This document shows positions 53,668 through 64,000 of a stretch of 64,000 nucleotides of DNA, in pieces (position 1 is the first letter of the stretch; every line of letters begins with the position of its first letter). The notes under the pieces were generated by a model. That model had not been told where the DNA came from, did not search any database, and saw nothing but the letters and a program-made list of their open reading frames with translations. The translations under genes and the position numbers were made by a program. Origin of the DNA: Clarkia xantiana subsp. parviflora (Eukaryota > Streptophyta > Magnoliopsida > Myrtales > Onagraceae); the NCBI GenBank assembly GCA_036873135.1, contig JAPTYO010000009.1, positions 34,798,756-34,862,755 of the forward strand. Direction: 5' to 3'.

Positions 53668-54535
53668 TTATTCTTCAGCACGTACCTTGGGAGGATTTGT
53701 ACAGGCAATAGCAAGGTGTCCTTTCACGCCACACCTAAAACACGTTCGAGTTTCCTCTTTACGTGTCTGTTTTGCCTGATTTTTCTTGCCTCCGAGTTGC
53801 TTTTGCTTGAACTTCTTCTGAGGTTTTTGAGCCAAAGGTTTGTTAGCCTTAAACTGAAGTCTCTTTCCTTTGTTCTTGCGCTTACCATTTTGCTCAGCTG
53901 GATGCGAGGATGCAATATGCATTTCCGCCCTTGGCATTTCAGCCTTGAGGCGATCCTCTTCCAGCTCGAGATGAACTCGCAATTTCTTCATCGAGTTGAG
54001 TGGCATGGGTAAGGTGCATTTTCATGCTATTCCAAGAGTCAGGCAAAGAGCGGATTACGCATTGGACCTTTTGTTCGTCAGTCGGGATTTCTCCTGCCTC
54101 CTTGAGTTCAGCAAGCATGTTCGACATATGTCTAATATGCTCCTTCATAGTGTGCTTGGGATTCATCTTGTATGAGTCTAAAGAGATCTTTAATGATCGC
54201 TACTGAGCTGTGGTTTAAACACCAAACCCTCCCTTAAGACCGTTTCATAAGTCCATGGCAGACTCATAGTGATCATATCCATAGAGTATGTCATCCTCAA
54301 GCAGTGACAACAAGGCGGAATGAATTTGCTAGTCCTTTGCATCCCATTCATCATGGAATTTCTTCACTTCATCCGTGAGGTCTCCCTCCGGTCTGACTTT
54401 CTTTGTAGTCAGATGCTCCAAACCTCTCATTTTAGTGATCACCATCCTTGACACTTGTTCCAGATCTTATAATTATTGTTGTTCAACCTCACCCCCCTTA
54501 TTCGTTTGGGAGATTACATTGCTGATCACAGCCAT
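53668..54535 (-). pseudogene. Copia gag of copy D with CCHC zinc knuckle
   Basis: Classic copia gag on the reverse strand. N-terminal landmark LNNNNYKIWN near 54470 (in another frame than ATG 54535). Then MNPKHTMKEHIRHMSNMLAE, QKVQCVIRSLPDSWNSMKMH (the LP-x-SW position), LELEEDRLKAEMP, a Lys/Gln-rich stretch and the knuckle CFRCGVKGHLAIAC (CX2CX4HX4C) at about 53705-53750. It ends at TAA 53668. At least two frameshifts (near 53990 and in the N-terminal part) and stops occur. Protease would normally follow, but the shared block lies there instead. Confidence 0.88.
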
Positions 54536-56437
54536 GACTAACACATTGATGATCAAGCAAAATCAGGGAGACAATAACATTTTGAGAAAGAATTGCCTAC
54601 ATCAAATATCTATTAAGATAGAGTCCGACAGATAGTGATTCCTCAATCATCTAAACCAATCGACCACCAGTAAACCAATGGAAGATGGCTGTGAAAGAGT
54701 TCACACTATTGTCGTCTTCTATCCAATAGACCACTCTGTTAAAAACTGTTAAAATCGCAAATTACCGGAACGGGAATTTTAAAATAAGCATACCCGATCT
54801 TGGCTTTCCCAAGGCCCTTTTTGTTTTGGAAAAATCATTCCGATGAATTCACTCATGCATACACAATTCTACAACCCATGCAAATTATCATATGCTAGTA
54901 ACATTCAACATTCATACCACATACATGCTTACGCGTCATACGTCTATTGCATTTATAATTCTACTTTTAAGTAAATTATCAAACGCAACTACATCCTTAA
55001 AATTCTAGCATACGTGTCAAACATGTAACATTCACATAAATCATACATATTTGGTGACTGGTTTTCGGTTTTAAAATAATTTTAAACACTAGGAGCTGAT
55101 TTGCAATTCATGCTTATATTCAATCACGCAAGCTTCTAGACATGAATCCTAGGCATTTTCAACCATCACAGCATGTCTATTCTAGTGCGCATACCATATA
55201 TTTAACCAGGGCTCCGCCCACAACATGTAATATCCAGCAGGCTTGACTCAGTCAAGACAACATTTCTAATCATGCATAAATATATATTGAATAATAAACA
55301 ATTGCAATTCAGCCCACTAATTTAGCCAGTCACAAAAACATGTATCTCCAAGATCCATCCCCATAATCGAAACAAGGCATACATGTAAGCAACCCTATGC
55401 GCACTGTGCAGTCCATTTCGAGGTTCAAAAACATTTGGATTTTAAAACTTGACATCCCTATTTTAATTGACTTGAATTCGTTTTAGAAAACATTGTTCAG
55501 TTCAGCCAATTTCAGTCCGTTTTGGTCCGATTCGGTCCGGTTCAGAAAATTTGGTCCGGTCCGGTCTTGTCCGGCAAAAATCCGGTTCGGTTCGGTCCAA
55601 AATTTATTATAAAAAAAACTGGTTCGGTCCTAACCGATCCAAGAAAATAGGGTTCGGCTCGGTTCAACATTCAAGACCGGTTCGGTTTGATCCACTTAGT
55701 TACCCTGGTCCGACCCGATCCGAATAGGTCGAACCGATTAAAAAAACTGGTTCAGTTTTATTTCTTCCCGGTTTAACATATTTGACCGGCCCAAAAATAA
55801 AAATTTAAAAGGTTGTGCCGAAATGTTTACTTGTGGCCCAAGTAGGGTTTTAAATCCATTAAAAAAATATTAAACTTAACCACCAAGTAACATTAACTAT
55901 ATAAAATAGTTTCCAATATTAAAATATATACATATATATTTCGGCACTAACAAACATATATATATTTATTGCTAAGATTCTATCTTTAAAATTAAATCAA
56001 TCAACAATATATATATATATACCAATAATATATTTAACCCTATTTAAATATTTAGATATATTTTTACCCTAATTAAAAATTAAAATATGGTAAACAATAT
56101 AATTTAAAAATCTGGCCGAAATTTATCCCTTGGTGACTAAGAAATTTAAAAAAATTTACCTTGTAATTCACCTAGAGTTACGGCACAAACACTAAAATTA
56201 GGAACAAGTGGTCTAATTTCAAGATCAAATTTTAATAAAATCTACAATCCAATGTTTGATTTTGATAAACTTTACATTTTTCTTGAAGATCATGAACATC
56301 AAATAAACCAAGAACATCATTAAAATTTCGGACCACCATTATCATAAAATTTCGAAAATTTAAAAAAAAAAAACGGTCCGAAAAAAATTTAAAATTTCAA
56401 GAACACCAATTTATCAAAATCATGAACTCCTAACACA
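54536..56437 (-). other. 5' leader of copia D
   Basis: Reverse-strand copy of the leader, with the CCGAACC-type tract (seen as GGTTCGGTCC) at 55490-55760. The (TA)n tract is short here. No gene. Confidence 0.82.
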
Positions 56438-56450
56438 GGATTTGATACCA
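56438..56450 (-). promoter_or_regulatory. Primer-binding site of copia D
   Basis: Reverse strand TGGTATCAAATCC, one base from LTR L5. The intact version is TGGTATCAGAGCC. Confidence 0.85.
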
Positions 56451-56451
56451 C

Positions 56452-57038
56452 TGTTAGATTACGGGGAGTAATCACTATGGATACTGTAAACAAGGTACAT
56501 GCTAATAATATCAATTACGCAGCGGAAGTTTCACACATACCTTTAAGATGATCCGTAGACCCAAGATCTTCTCGATAACGAGTTCACGATCCTCCGGTCG
56601 GGACCCGTAGAGGTTATTGTTAGAGAAGCCCTACATGGTGTAGCTCCACAACAAAGCCTCTGATCGATTCTTGGCACAGGGACAGATCTTTGGAGAGTTT
56701 GCTCGAAAGCAATTTGGCACACCTTCGGTGAGGTAAGGGTTCGGCCGAACTAGTGTGGTGTGGGAGGATGGTTTTTCTCTCTAAAAATATCTTGTGAGGG
56801 AATTATGATTAACCCTAATATATTTCCTAACACATCTTATTTATAGGAGGAGTCCACTTTACCCTCACTATAAGTTTCGGTCGGCCATTAGTATAGGGAG
56901 GCCCAAATTTGGGCCTCTCATGTCAACTGGGATTTGGATCACGCCCAATTACCCTAATGTGACATTTACCCAGTTTCGTTAGGTAAACTATACATATTAT
57001 GGGCTACCAATTACGGCGCCCATCACCACGTGCTTACA
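56452..57038 (-). repeat. Copia LTR L5 shared by copies D and E
   Basis: TGTAAGCACGTGG to CCGTAATCTAACA on the reverse strand. The D primer site is on one side and the polypurine tract and 3' region of E on the other, so it is the 5' LTR of D and the 3' LTR of E. One arm of the promoter inverted repeat is deleted near 56850. Confidence 0.92.
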
Positions 57039-57485
57039 GCTCCCACTCGCCGGAATGGAAGGGTGCATGTTAATGTATTGTTGTCCAAATCCGAATCAAC
57101 ATTTCTCCGCTTTGATCTGCTTCGTGCTTCCGAATAGTTCATACGAGGTTTACCGTGCGATCGGCGGATACGACAAGCATCGTACTACTCATCTGTTAGG
57201 AGTGTTGTAGCGCCCGCGGAACGTTGATTCCCTTTTCTCCAATCATGTTATAAACAACATTTATATATATTGTACCGCGTTGTATCCTAGGTCAACTAAT
57301 AATTCTCCATTTTCCTAGTTTCCATATGGGAACACTTCTCCAAGGCATCCGTACAAGTATTCACAACCTCCAACTAATATCCGGCTGGTGGCCACCTAGT
57401 GAATACAAGAATCGGTGAATTACATGTGAACATGACCATCCCCATCGCTCATACCCTTAGTCAAACCTAACTGTATTCCAAAGAT
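57039..57485 (-). other. 3' region stub of copia E
   Basis: The outer 450 bases of the conserved 3' region, starting with the tract CGAGTGGGAGC (reverse strand). It is cut at 57485 by LTR L6 of copy F, so F probably inserted into E. The rest of E would lie beyond the window. Confidence 0.85.
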
Positions 57486-58077
57486 TATTAGATTACGGGG
57501 AATAATCACTACGGAAACATAAAACATGGTACGTGCATGTAATCGAAATTACGCAGCGGAAGAGTTACACATACCTCAACAGTTACCGTAGTCCAAGATC
57601 CTTTGTACGAGGGAGTTCTCGATCCACCGGACGGAACCCGTAGAGGTTCTTGTGAAAGAAGCCAAACTTGGTGTTAGCTCCACAGCACAGCCTCAGATTA
57701 ATTCTTGATACAGGGACAGATCTTCGGAGAGTTGCTCGAAAGCAATTTGGCACACCCTTGGTGTAAAGCTTGGTCCGGCCGAAACTGTGATGTGGGAGTA
57801 GGATTTTCTCTCTAAAACACTCATGTGAGGGAATTATGATTAACCCTAAATATTCCCTAACACCTCTTATTTATAGGAGTAAAGTGGACAAAAGTCCACT
57901 TTACCCTCACTATTTCGGCCGGCCTATGTATTTGAGGAGGCCCAATTTTGGGCCTCCCATGTCAATTGGGATTTGGGTCTAGCCCAATTACCCTAATGTG
58001 ACATTTACCCAAGTTCATTAGGTAAACTATACATATTATGGGCTACTAATTACGGCGCCTATCACCATATACTTACA
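57486..58077 (-). repeat. Copia LTR L6, 3' LTR of copy F
   Basis: Reverse strand TGTAAGTATATGG to CCGTAATCTAATA (terminal CA mutated to TA). Inverted repeat GTAAAGTGGAC/GTCCACTTTAC at 57879-57904 and the TATA box at 57866-57877. The tract and 3' region of F follow on the right. Confidence 0.92.
57866..57904 (-). promoter_or_regulatory. LTR core promoter: inverted repeat plus TATA box (L6)
   Basis: Same arms as L1-L3. Read on the reverse strand, the hairpin precedes CCTATAAATAAG. Confidence 0.6.
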
Positions 58078-59246
58078 GCTCCCACTCGTCGGAATGGGAG
58101 GGTGTCTGTTAATGTATTGTTGTCCAAATATGCATCAACATTTCTCCCCTTTGATCTGCTCCGTGCTTCCAAATAGTTCATACAATGTTTGCCGTGCGAC
58201 CGGCGGATACGACGGGCATCGTGCTACTCATCTGTTAGGAGTATTGTAGCGCCCGCGCAACGTTGATTCCCTGTTCTCCAATCAACCTGTTATAAACAAC
58301 ATTTCATATTGTACCGCGCTGTATCCTAGGTCAATTGATAAATCTCAATTTTCCTAGTTTCCACATAGGAACACTTCTCCAAGGCATCCGTACAAGTATT
58401 CACAACCTTCAACAAATATCCGGCTGGTGGCCACCTATTGAATACAAGAATCGGTGAGTTACAGGTGAACTTGACCATACCCATCGCTCATACCCTTAGT
58501 CAAACCCAACTGGTTTCAAAAGACGTGGTCACTGGGCCTTTTTATTCAGCTCTACGCTCGTACGCCGGGAAGCGAGCATTGAGCCTGACCTTTGGTATGA
58601 GTTTTGAGTCCGTGAGGATACTTCGGGTGCCTCTTCATAAGGCTCCCGGGATCAATCACCCGCTCGAGGTGAAGAAGTTTGCCCCCACCGGAATCTCGAG
58701 GATTCTTTTCTTAGAACAACAGAGTTGTGACCCGTGGTCGTACATGGCACGCGTAGTATAAAGCACGCGTTGATAGCATACCTGAAACTTTTGGGTCAAC
58801 AGGAATGGGCATGTCAATCATGCTATCACAGATTTTCATCTGGCCCAGAATGTGGATTTATGACGAACGGAGTTCATCACGGCGATCTGCAGGATGAAGA
58901 TAATCTCTAGTTACTTCGACAATAGATAATCGTTTTGCGTAATCAGGTTTATCCCCCTGATTCTTAGCCAGTCTTGCATAGTAGAGGCCTCCCTCCACTG
59001 CAAGACGACCGTACCTGCGTGACTAGGTAAGGCCCACATTCGACATTGTTTGGAAGAGGATTGCGTCCTCCTACGACTAAGTTTATAGACCGTAAATTTG
59101 ATATAATCAAAACATTATGACGTCGATTGATCATAAACTCAGTTGCAATTCTTTTGCTTACAAAATGTAACTTTCTAATTTCAAAATGTTATCACAGATA
59201 CATGCCATTTCTAAACCCTACACAATCCAAGCAGTTTTACATGCTT
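58078..59246 (-). other. 3' region of copia F
   Basis: Complete conserved 3' region with its polypurine tract at the LTR border. The strand opposite to the element is open at 58438-58761 (107 codons, including SALRSYAGKRALSLTFG and VPLHKAPGINHPLEVKKFAP). This frame recurs, broken, in A and B. It is probably not a gene. Confidence 0.85.
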
Positions 59247-60644
59247 TTAAAATATCTCCCTGCGTAGTGGCTTAGCTAATGGATCAGCAATCATATTATC
59301 AGTGGACAAGTATTCTATAGTTATTATATTGTCTTCTACCATCGATTGAGCATAGAAAAATTTCACATCAATGTGTTTGGTCCTACTATGGTACTTCGGA
59401 TTCTTAACTGCCGCAATAGCTGCCTGACTGTCGGAGAACACCTTTACAGGTTTACTTCCGACGTCACCACCAAGCAACACAGTAAGAAGCTTTTTCAGCC
59501 AGACTGCTTCCTGTGCATTCTTAGAGAGCGCTATGAATTCTGATTCCATTGTTGACAACCCGACACAGGTTTGCTTCTTTCTCGTCCATGAAATGGCGGC
59601 ATTAGCAAGGATAAATACTCCTCCTGTGGTGGACTTACGATCATCTGGATCGCCACCATGGTCGGCGTCACTGTAATCGGTCAATTCTAACTTCCCGCCC
59701 TCATAGCACAGAGCATAGTCGGCAGTACCTTTCGGATAACGAATTAGGTATAACTAATAATTCGTTTTAAAGTCTTTTAAGTGTTGATAGCTAGGATCTG
59801 ATTGGAAACATGCAACTAATCCCACGGCGTGAAAGATATTCGGATGGGTGTATTGCACGGTGTATATCGAAATACCAACCATGCTTAAAATCTCTGCACC
59901 TTTCATATGCTCACGTCCTGTCGGGTTCTTGGGGATGTCACGATTCAACAGTGCGCACCCAAATACCACCGGCGCATCCACGGTATTGGCGTCCTGTAAT
60001 CTGAACCAACTTTCAACCGCTCGTTGATATAGGTTTCTTGAGATAAACATAAATCCCGGGTAGCCCGATCTCTGGTAATTTTAATGCCTAAGATGTACGT
60101 GGCTTCTCCCATGTCTTTCATCCCAAATACAGATGCCAACCAGGACTTTGACTTATTCATGAAACTCATGTCGTTTGCGGAAATGAGTATGTCGTCCACG
60201 TACTAGCTTAAGATGACATACTTAGAATCGGAGGTCTTATAATACATGCACGGATTCTTGTGAAAACTCACTAATCTGTTTCCTACGATTTCCTCATGGA
60301 ATCTGCGGTATAATTGCCTTTACGACTTTATAAGACCGTAGAAGGACCTTTTGGAGTTTACAAACTTTACGTTCATTACCAGGAGAAATTAAACCCTCTG
60401 GTTGCTCCATGTAGATCTCTTCCTCCAGGTTTCCGTGGAGGAATGCGGTCTTAACATTCCTTCGGTGCAGCTCGTGATCGAGACTTGCGACCAGGACCAT
60501 GAATGGCCCTAACCGTGGTTTTACGCACAGTCGTTGAGTTTCTCTTATCAAAGTCCTCTCCGTGAAGCATTGGGTAAGTCCTTTCGCAATGAGTCGGGTT
60601 CTCCGACTTGTTCCATCAGTGGTGAGCCTTCTTTCAGGGCTCAC
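59247..60644 (-). pseudogene. Copia reverse transcriptase-RNase H (copy F)
   Basis: RT start 60294-60644: SPERRLTTDG, VKTAFLHGNLEEEIYMEQPE, then a shift before the GLKQSS position. 59945-60199: MDDILISANDMSFMNKSKSW with the preceding Tyr lost by a nearby stop, and MKDMGEATYILGIKI. RNase H 59247-59684 is intact: TDYSDADHGGDPDDRKST, STMESEFIALSKNAQEAVW, DSQAAIAAVKNPKYHS and ending KPLRREIF. A lesion near 59745 disrupts the RYLKG region by a small duplication. F carries the extra base at about 60485-60505 seen in C and D but not the second one. Confidence 0.92.
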
Positions 60645-61419
60645 CTTATCCTTATGACCATGTGGTTAACAGGTAAATCAACTCTAGACTATAATGGCTT
60701 TCATTTAGGCGATCTCTCTCATTTATTATTTCTTTCCATTTATCCACTTGAGGTCTTTCCAGTGCTTGCCAACAGTTTGAGCGGGGTTTTCACCTTGCTC
60801 AATGTGATACTTACCTTTGACTCTTGTCTAGGCATTATGAGTCCCACTTATTAGTATGATCTTTTCTCCCACTCGGAATAACGCTTCTTATCGTAGCATC
60901 ATATCTAATGGGAATGATCCTCCCACTCGGAACAATGCTTCTTATCAGAGCATCATCTCTGTTGGGAACAACAGCAGTGCTAGAACCTTGACCTATAACT
61001 TTCCTATTACAACCTCTTGGTCTCGGGGTTTTACTTCCGAGATTCATTCCTTGATCACTAGGATCTGGAACCAAGTGTGGTTGGATCACTCCCACTGGGA
61101 ACAATGGGTAGTATAGGTAGTTGCGTCATTCTTGGTTCAGCAATTTACCATGAGGTTCGACTTGATTCGTCCCAACAGCAACAGTGATTACTTGTTGTAG
61201 GGTTTATTCCTCCCACTGGATTTACTATGAAAATTTCCCATTCCCATTTACCATGTCATTCACTTGAGTTGCTGGTTCAAATCACTCCCACTCGAATTAA
61301 GTGGGACCTGATTGTCATCGTTATTCTACTACGTTTTGATCATGACTATGTTGATTGAAACTGTTCATGCATTTGAAAAATTCGCCTTCTTAGTGATGTA
61401 ATGTCTCATGTTCGACCAC
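60645..61419 (-). pseudogene. Integrase tail and linker (copy F)
   Basis: Linker frame 60835-61104: IQPHLVPDPSDQGMNLGSK, GQGSSTAVVPNRDDALIR, VPSGRIIPIRYDATIRSV. It ends toward VVEHET at 61406-61419. Confidence 0.65.
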
Positions 61420-62382
61420 AGTACCATTTAACAATCCAAGCTGTAAACAGGTATTTTCTAAGAGTAACTGACGTACTCTTGTCCTCAATACGTGTTTTGT
61501 TGCGCAAACTAATGTTGCATGGTGATAAAATTTAACTCATTATCACCTATCAGCTATAATGGCGTCGTACCTTACCGATATTAATTGAAACATAGTTTTA
61601 CATTTATGTGAATCATCTTTCATCATCCCATGGGGAACTTCAGATAGAACGACTCCAACATTATGTATGTATAAACTGTGTCTCTTGAAGTGTGTCATTT
61701 GATTTGAATGTCTAGCCTAACATATCGTTCAAGGCTTCGGGAAGGACAAATCATTTAACTGACTTGATCCTTCTTCGTTTGCCAACTTATCTCATAGATT
61801 TTATCATCTACGAACTGAGCATCTTTGGTATTCACCTTATGTGTCAGTTGATACTTTTACAAGGTCGTTGTAGCTTACGTAGCTTACTTCATACCGATGT
61901 AAATGTTATCAGTAAGTCATATTTCCGAAGGAGTGCAAACGAAAATTCAGCACGTCATCATATAAATACTTCAATATTAAACTCATGTAATGAAACGAAG
62001 TGTTCCGTCTATCGAGGTCCACTTGCGCGTTGCGCAATCTACTCTGGGGTTAAACCCTTGGTTAAATCGTTTCATTTCTGAATTTAATTCAATTTAATCA
62101 GTTTTAATGGTTTCAAACATGATTATCATTACAGTTTATTTCATTCAATGGAGTGATAATAATAAAAGAGATACTAAATCTTTCGATCTAGCTACGCAAT
62201 CGATGTCTATGTTCAGTTCAGTTATCCCGACTGAGATGACGGAGTACGTGAATCGTTTGTTTTATTCGACCACTTTTACTTGGCCGAAATTTCGTTTCAG
62301 ATCGATCCCTCTTAACCGGGTCGATTAATTTTGACAAGTAAATCACATTTCGAATCGAACGGAAACTACTTTATTAAATAAA
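61420..62382 (-). other. Shared non-coding block replacing protease-integrase (copy F)
   Basis: The full-length version, homologous to B and C (ends TTTAATAAAGTAGTTTCC, reverse strand). Stops in all frames. Confidence 0.7.
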
Positions 62383-62845
62383 TCTGAATCTCGAAATAAC
62401 CCAAATTTTAGTAACTCAAACGAACGATAAATGACAATGGTAGAGTTCCTGATCTGAAGATCGCGTATTTGATCTATGATTGTCGCATAGATAGTTGAGA
62501 ACTTTAAGTTATGTTGAACATCACGTCTGAGTGAATTCACAATTGAATCACGTCAAATGATCTGTGCCTGTGTAAAATATTTTACCGCTTCACACACATG
62601 GCATACGAGGCATACTTTAGACACACTTTATCAATCATGGTTTAACCCACCGGATTATCGTATAAGACCTTTATGGTCCAGTTCTCTCTATAATATGAGG
62701 ATCATGGTTGACTTCTTTCAAACCCAGTATGGTGAGCAGAGAAGGTTTCCCTTTTACTGCTGTTGTTACTGTACTTGATTAGGCTCAAGGTCATTAAGTC
62801 ATGTCAATATCAAACAACCATATATACCTTTTCCATGTTGATCTT
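62383..62845 (-). other. B/F-specific segment (copy F)
   Basis: It aligns with 14601-15047 of B. No gene is seen. Confidence 0.5.
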
Positions 62846-63220
62846 TCATTCTGAATATCCGATGCGGGTTTTACGCCAACATCCATGAAAAGAAAGAAGA
62901 CCATCACATTCAACCGAAACAATTCTTACTTTTGCATCCTTGCTTCCACCGTGGTGGATGCAAAGGAATATCAAGCTGTAACATTGTTTGGTCGCTATTG
63001 AAGTCTTCTTCAACCCCCCTTTGACCAAGGTTGAATGTATCGCCACATACGTGTTGAGATCATCAAAGAACCTACTCTTATTCTTGGTGGAACAAATTAA
63101 TACATTCGTTTCACATTGTCAAAATCATACAGACTACCATATTCATCTGTACTTGTCATCTCCACATTTCGGAATCGTAGTAGAAAGAATTGCATACATC
63201 AATGATTCCTCAGTCATCTA
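62846..63220 (-). pseudogene. Unrecognised gag-slot remnant of copia F
   Basis: The counterpart of 14181-14600. Open frame 62846-63046 with KTSIATKQCYSLIFLCIHHG and GSKDAKVRIVSVECDG. Upstream of it a NKSRFFDDLNTY stretch resembles NWSRFFDNLNAY in B. It stands just downstream of the leader, in the slot used for gag by A, C and D. No known family recognised. Confidence 0.42.
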
Positions 63221-64000
63221 AACCAACCGACTACGGGTAAACCAATGGAAGATGGCTGTGAAAGAGTTCACACTATCGTCGTCTTCTATCCAATAGATCA
63301 GTCTTTTAAAACGGTTTTAATCGCAAATTACCGGAACGGGAATTTTAAAATAAGCATACCCGATCTTGGCTTTCCCAATGCCCTTTTTGTTTTGGAAAAA
63401 TCATTCTGATGAATTCACTCATGCATACACAATTCTACAACTCATGCAAATTATCATACGCTAGTAACATTCATCATACATACCACATACATGCTTACGC
63501 GCCATGCGTCTAATGTTCAGAGATGCTTGCATTTATAATTCTACTTTTAAGTAAATTATCAAACGCAACTACATCCTTAACATTCTAGCATACGTGTCAA
63601 ACATGTAACATCCACATCAATCATACATATTTGGTGACAGGTTTTCGGTTTTAAAATAATTTTAAACATTAGGGGCTGATTTGCAATTCGTGCTTATATT
63701 CAATCACGCAAGCTTCTAGACATGAATCCTAAGCATTTTCAACCATCATAGCATGTCTATTCTAGTGCACATACCATATGTTTAACCAGGGCTGCACCCA
63801 CAACATGTAATATTCAGCTAGCTTGACTCAATCAAGACAACAGTTCTAATCATGCATAAATATATATTGAATAATAAACAATTACAATTCAGCCCAATAA
63901 TTTAACCAGTCCCAAAAACATGTATCTCCGAGATCCATCCCCATAATCGAAACAAGGCATAAAAGGTTAGCAACCCTATGAGCTCTGTGTAGTCCATTTC
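63221..64000 (-). other. 5' leader of copia F, cut by window edge
   Basis: The gag-proximal part of the leader, highly similar to D (54650-55430). No gene. Its primer site and 5' LTR lie outside the window. Confidence 0.85.

Overview
The window is repetitive plant nuclear DNA, almost certainly from an angiosperm. It holds nested and tandem LTR retrotransposons, with no host gene, tRNA gene or prokaryotic feature that I can support. Evidence for a plant includes Ty1/copia polyproteins, primer-binding sites of the initiator-Met tRNA type next to copia LTRs, a Tat-type Ty3/gypsy gag with the matching primer-binding site, and a fragment mosaic of plastid DNA (rpl2, 23S rRNA).

Layout. 1-3147 is the 3' end of a copia copy (X) and its LTR, which is split by a plastid-derived insertion. 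3148-3695 is an inverted copia scrap. 3772-30603 is copia copy A on the + strand: LTR, long leader, gag, protease-integrase, RT-RNase H and a 1.1 kb 3' region. A is interrupted by the 3' end of a Tat element (T, 8723-11555 and 27616-28114) that carries an antisense ORF. T is itself interrupted inside its LTR by copia copy B (11556-27615). B is interrupted in its 3' region by gypsy element G1 (18849-26643, - strand). The nest is therefore at least four deep: A, then T, then B, then G1. The LTR at 30604-31206 ends A and also starts copy C (30604-49808). The gag of C is split by a second gypsy element, G2 (33349-43892, - strand), and its 3' region holds a solo LTR (48657-49229). From about 49930 the copia copies run on the - strand: D (gag with a zinc knuckle, RT-RNase H), one LTR shared by D and E, a stub of E, and F, which leaves the window at its right edge.

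Two family-level patterns stand out. First, the copia copies share LTRs, a leader of about 2 kb, RT-RNase H and a conserved 3' region of about 1.1 kb, but their gag slots differ. A, C and D carry three very different gag modules, and B and F carry an unrecognised remnant. In B, C, D and F a shared, apparently non-coding block of about 0.75-1 kb stands where protease and integrase should be. Several copies share RT frameshifts at the same base, so they probably spread as defective, trans-mobilised elements. Second, G1 and G2 have two LTRs, a primer site and a polypurine tract, but encode only gag, with its zinc-finger module duplicated. They carry no visible pol and have large internal minisatellites, so they look like gag-only non-autonomous gypsy elements.

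Every coding region found is broken by stops, frameshifts or insertions. The only longer open frames are an antisense ORF in T (one frameshift in a G run) and the gag of C, which would be open but for the G2 insertion.
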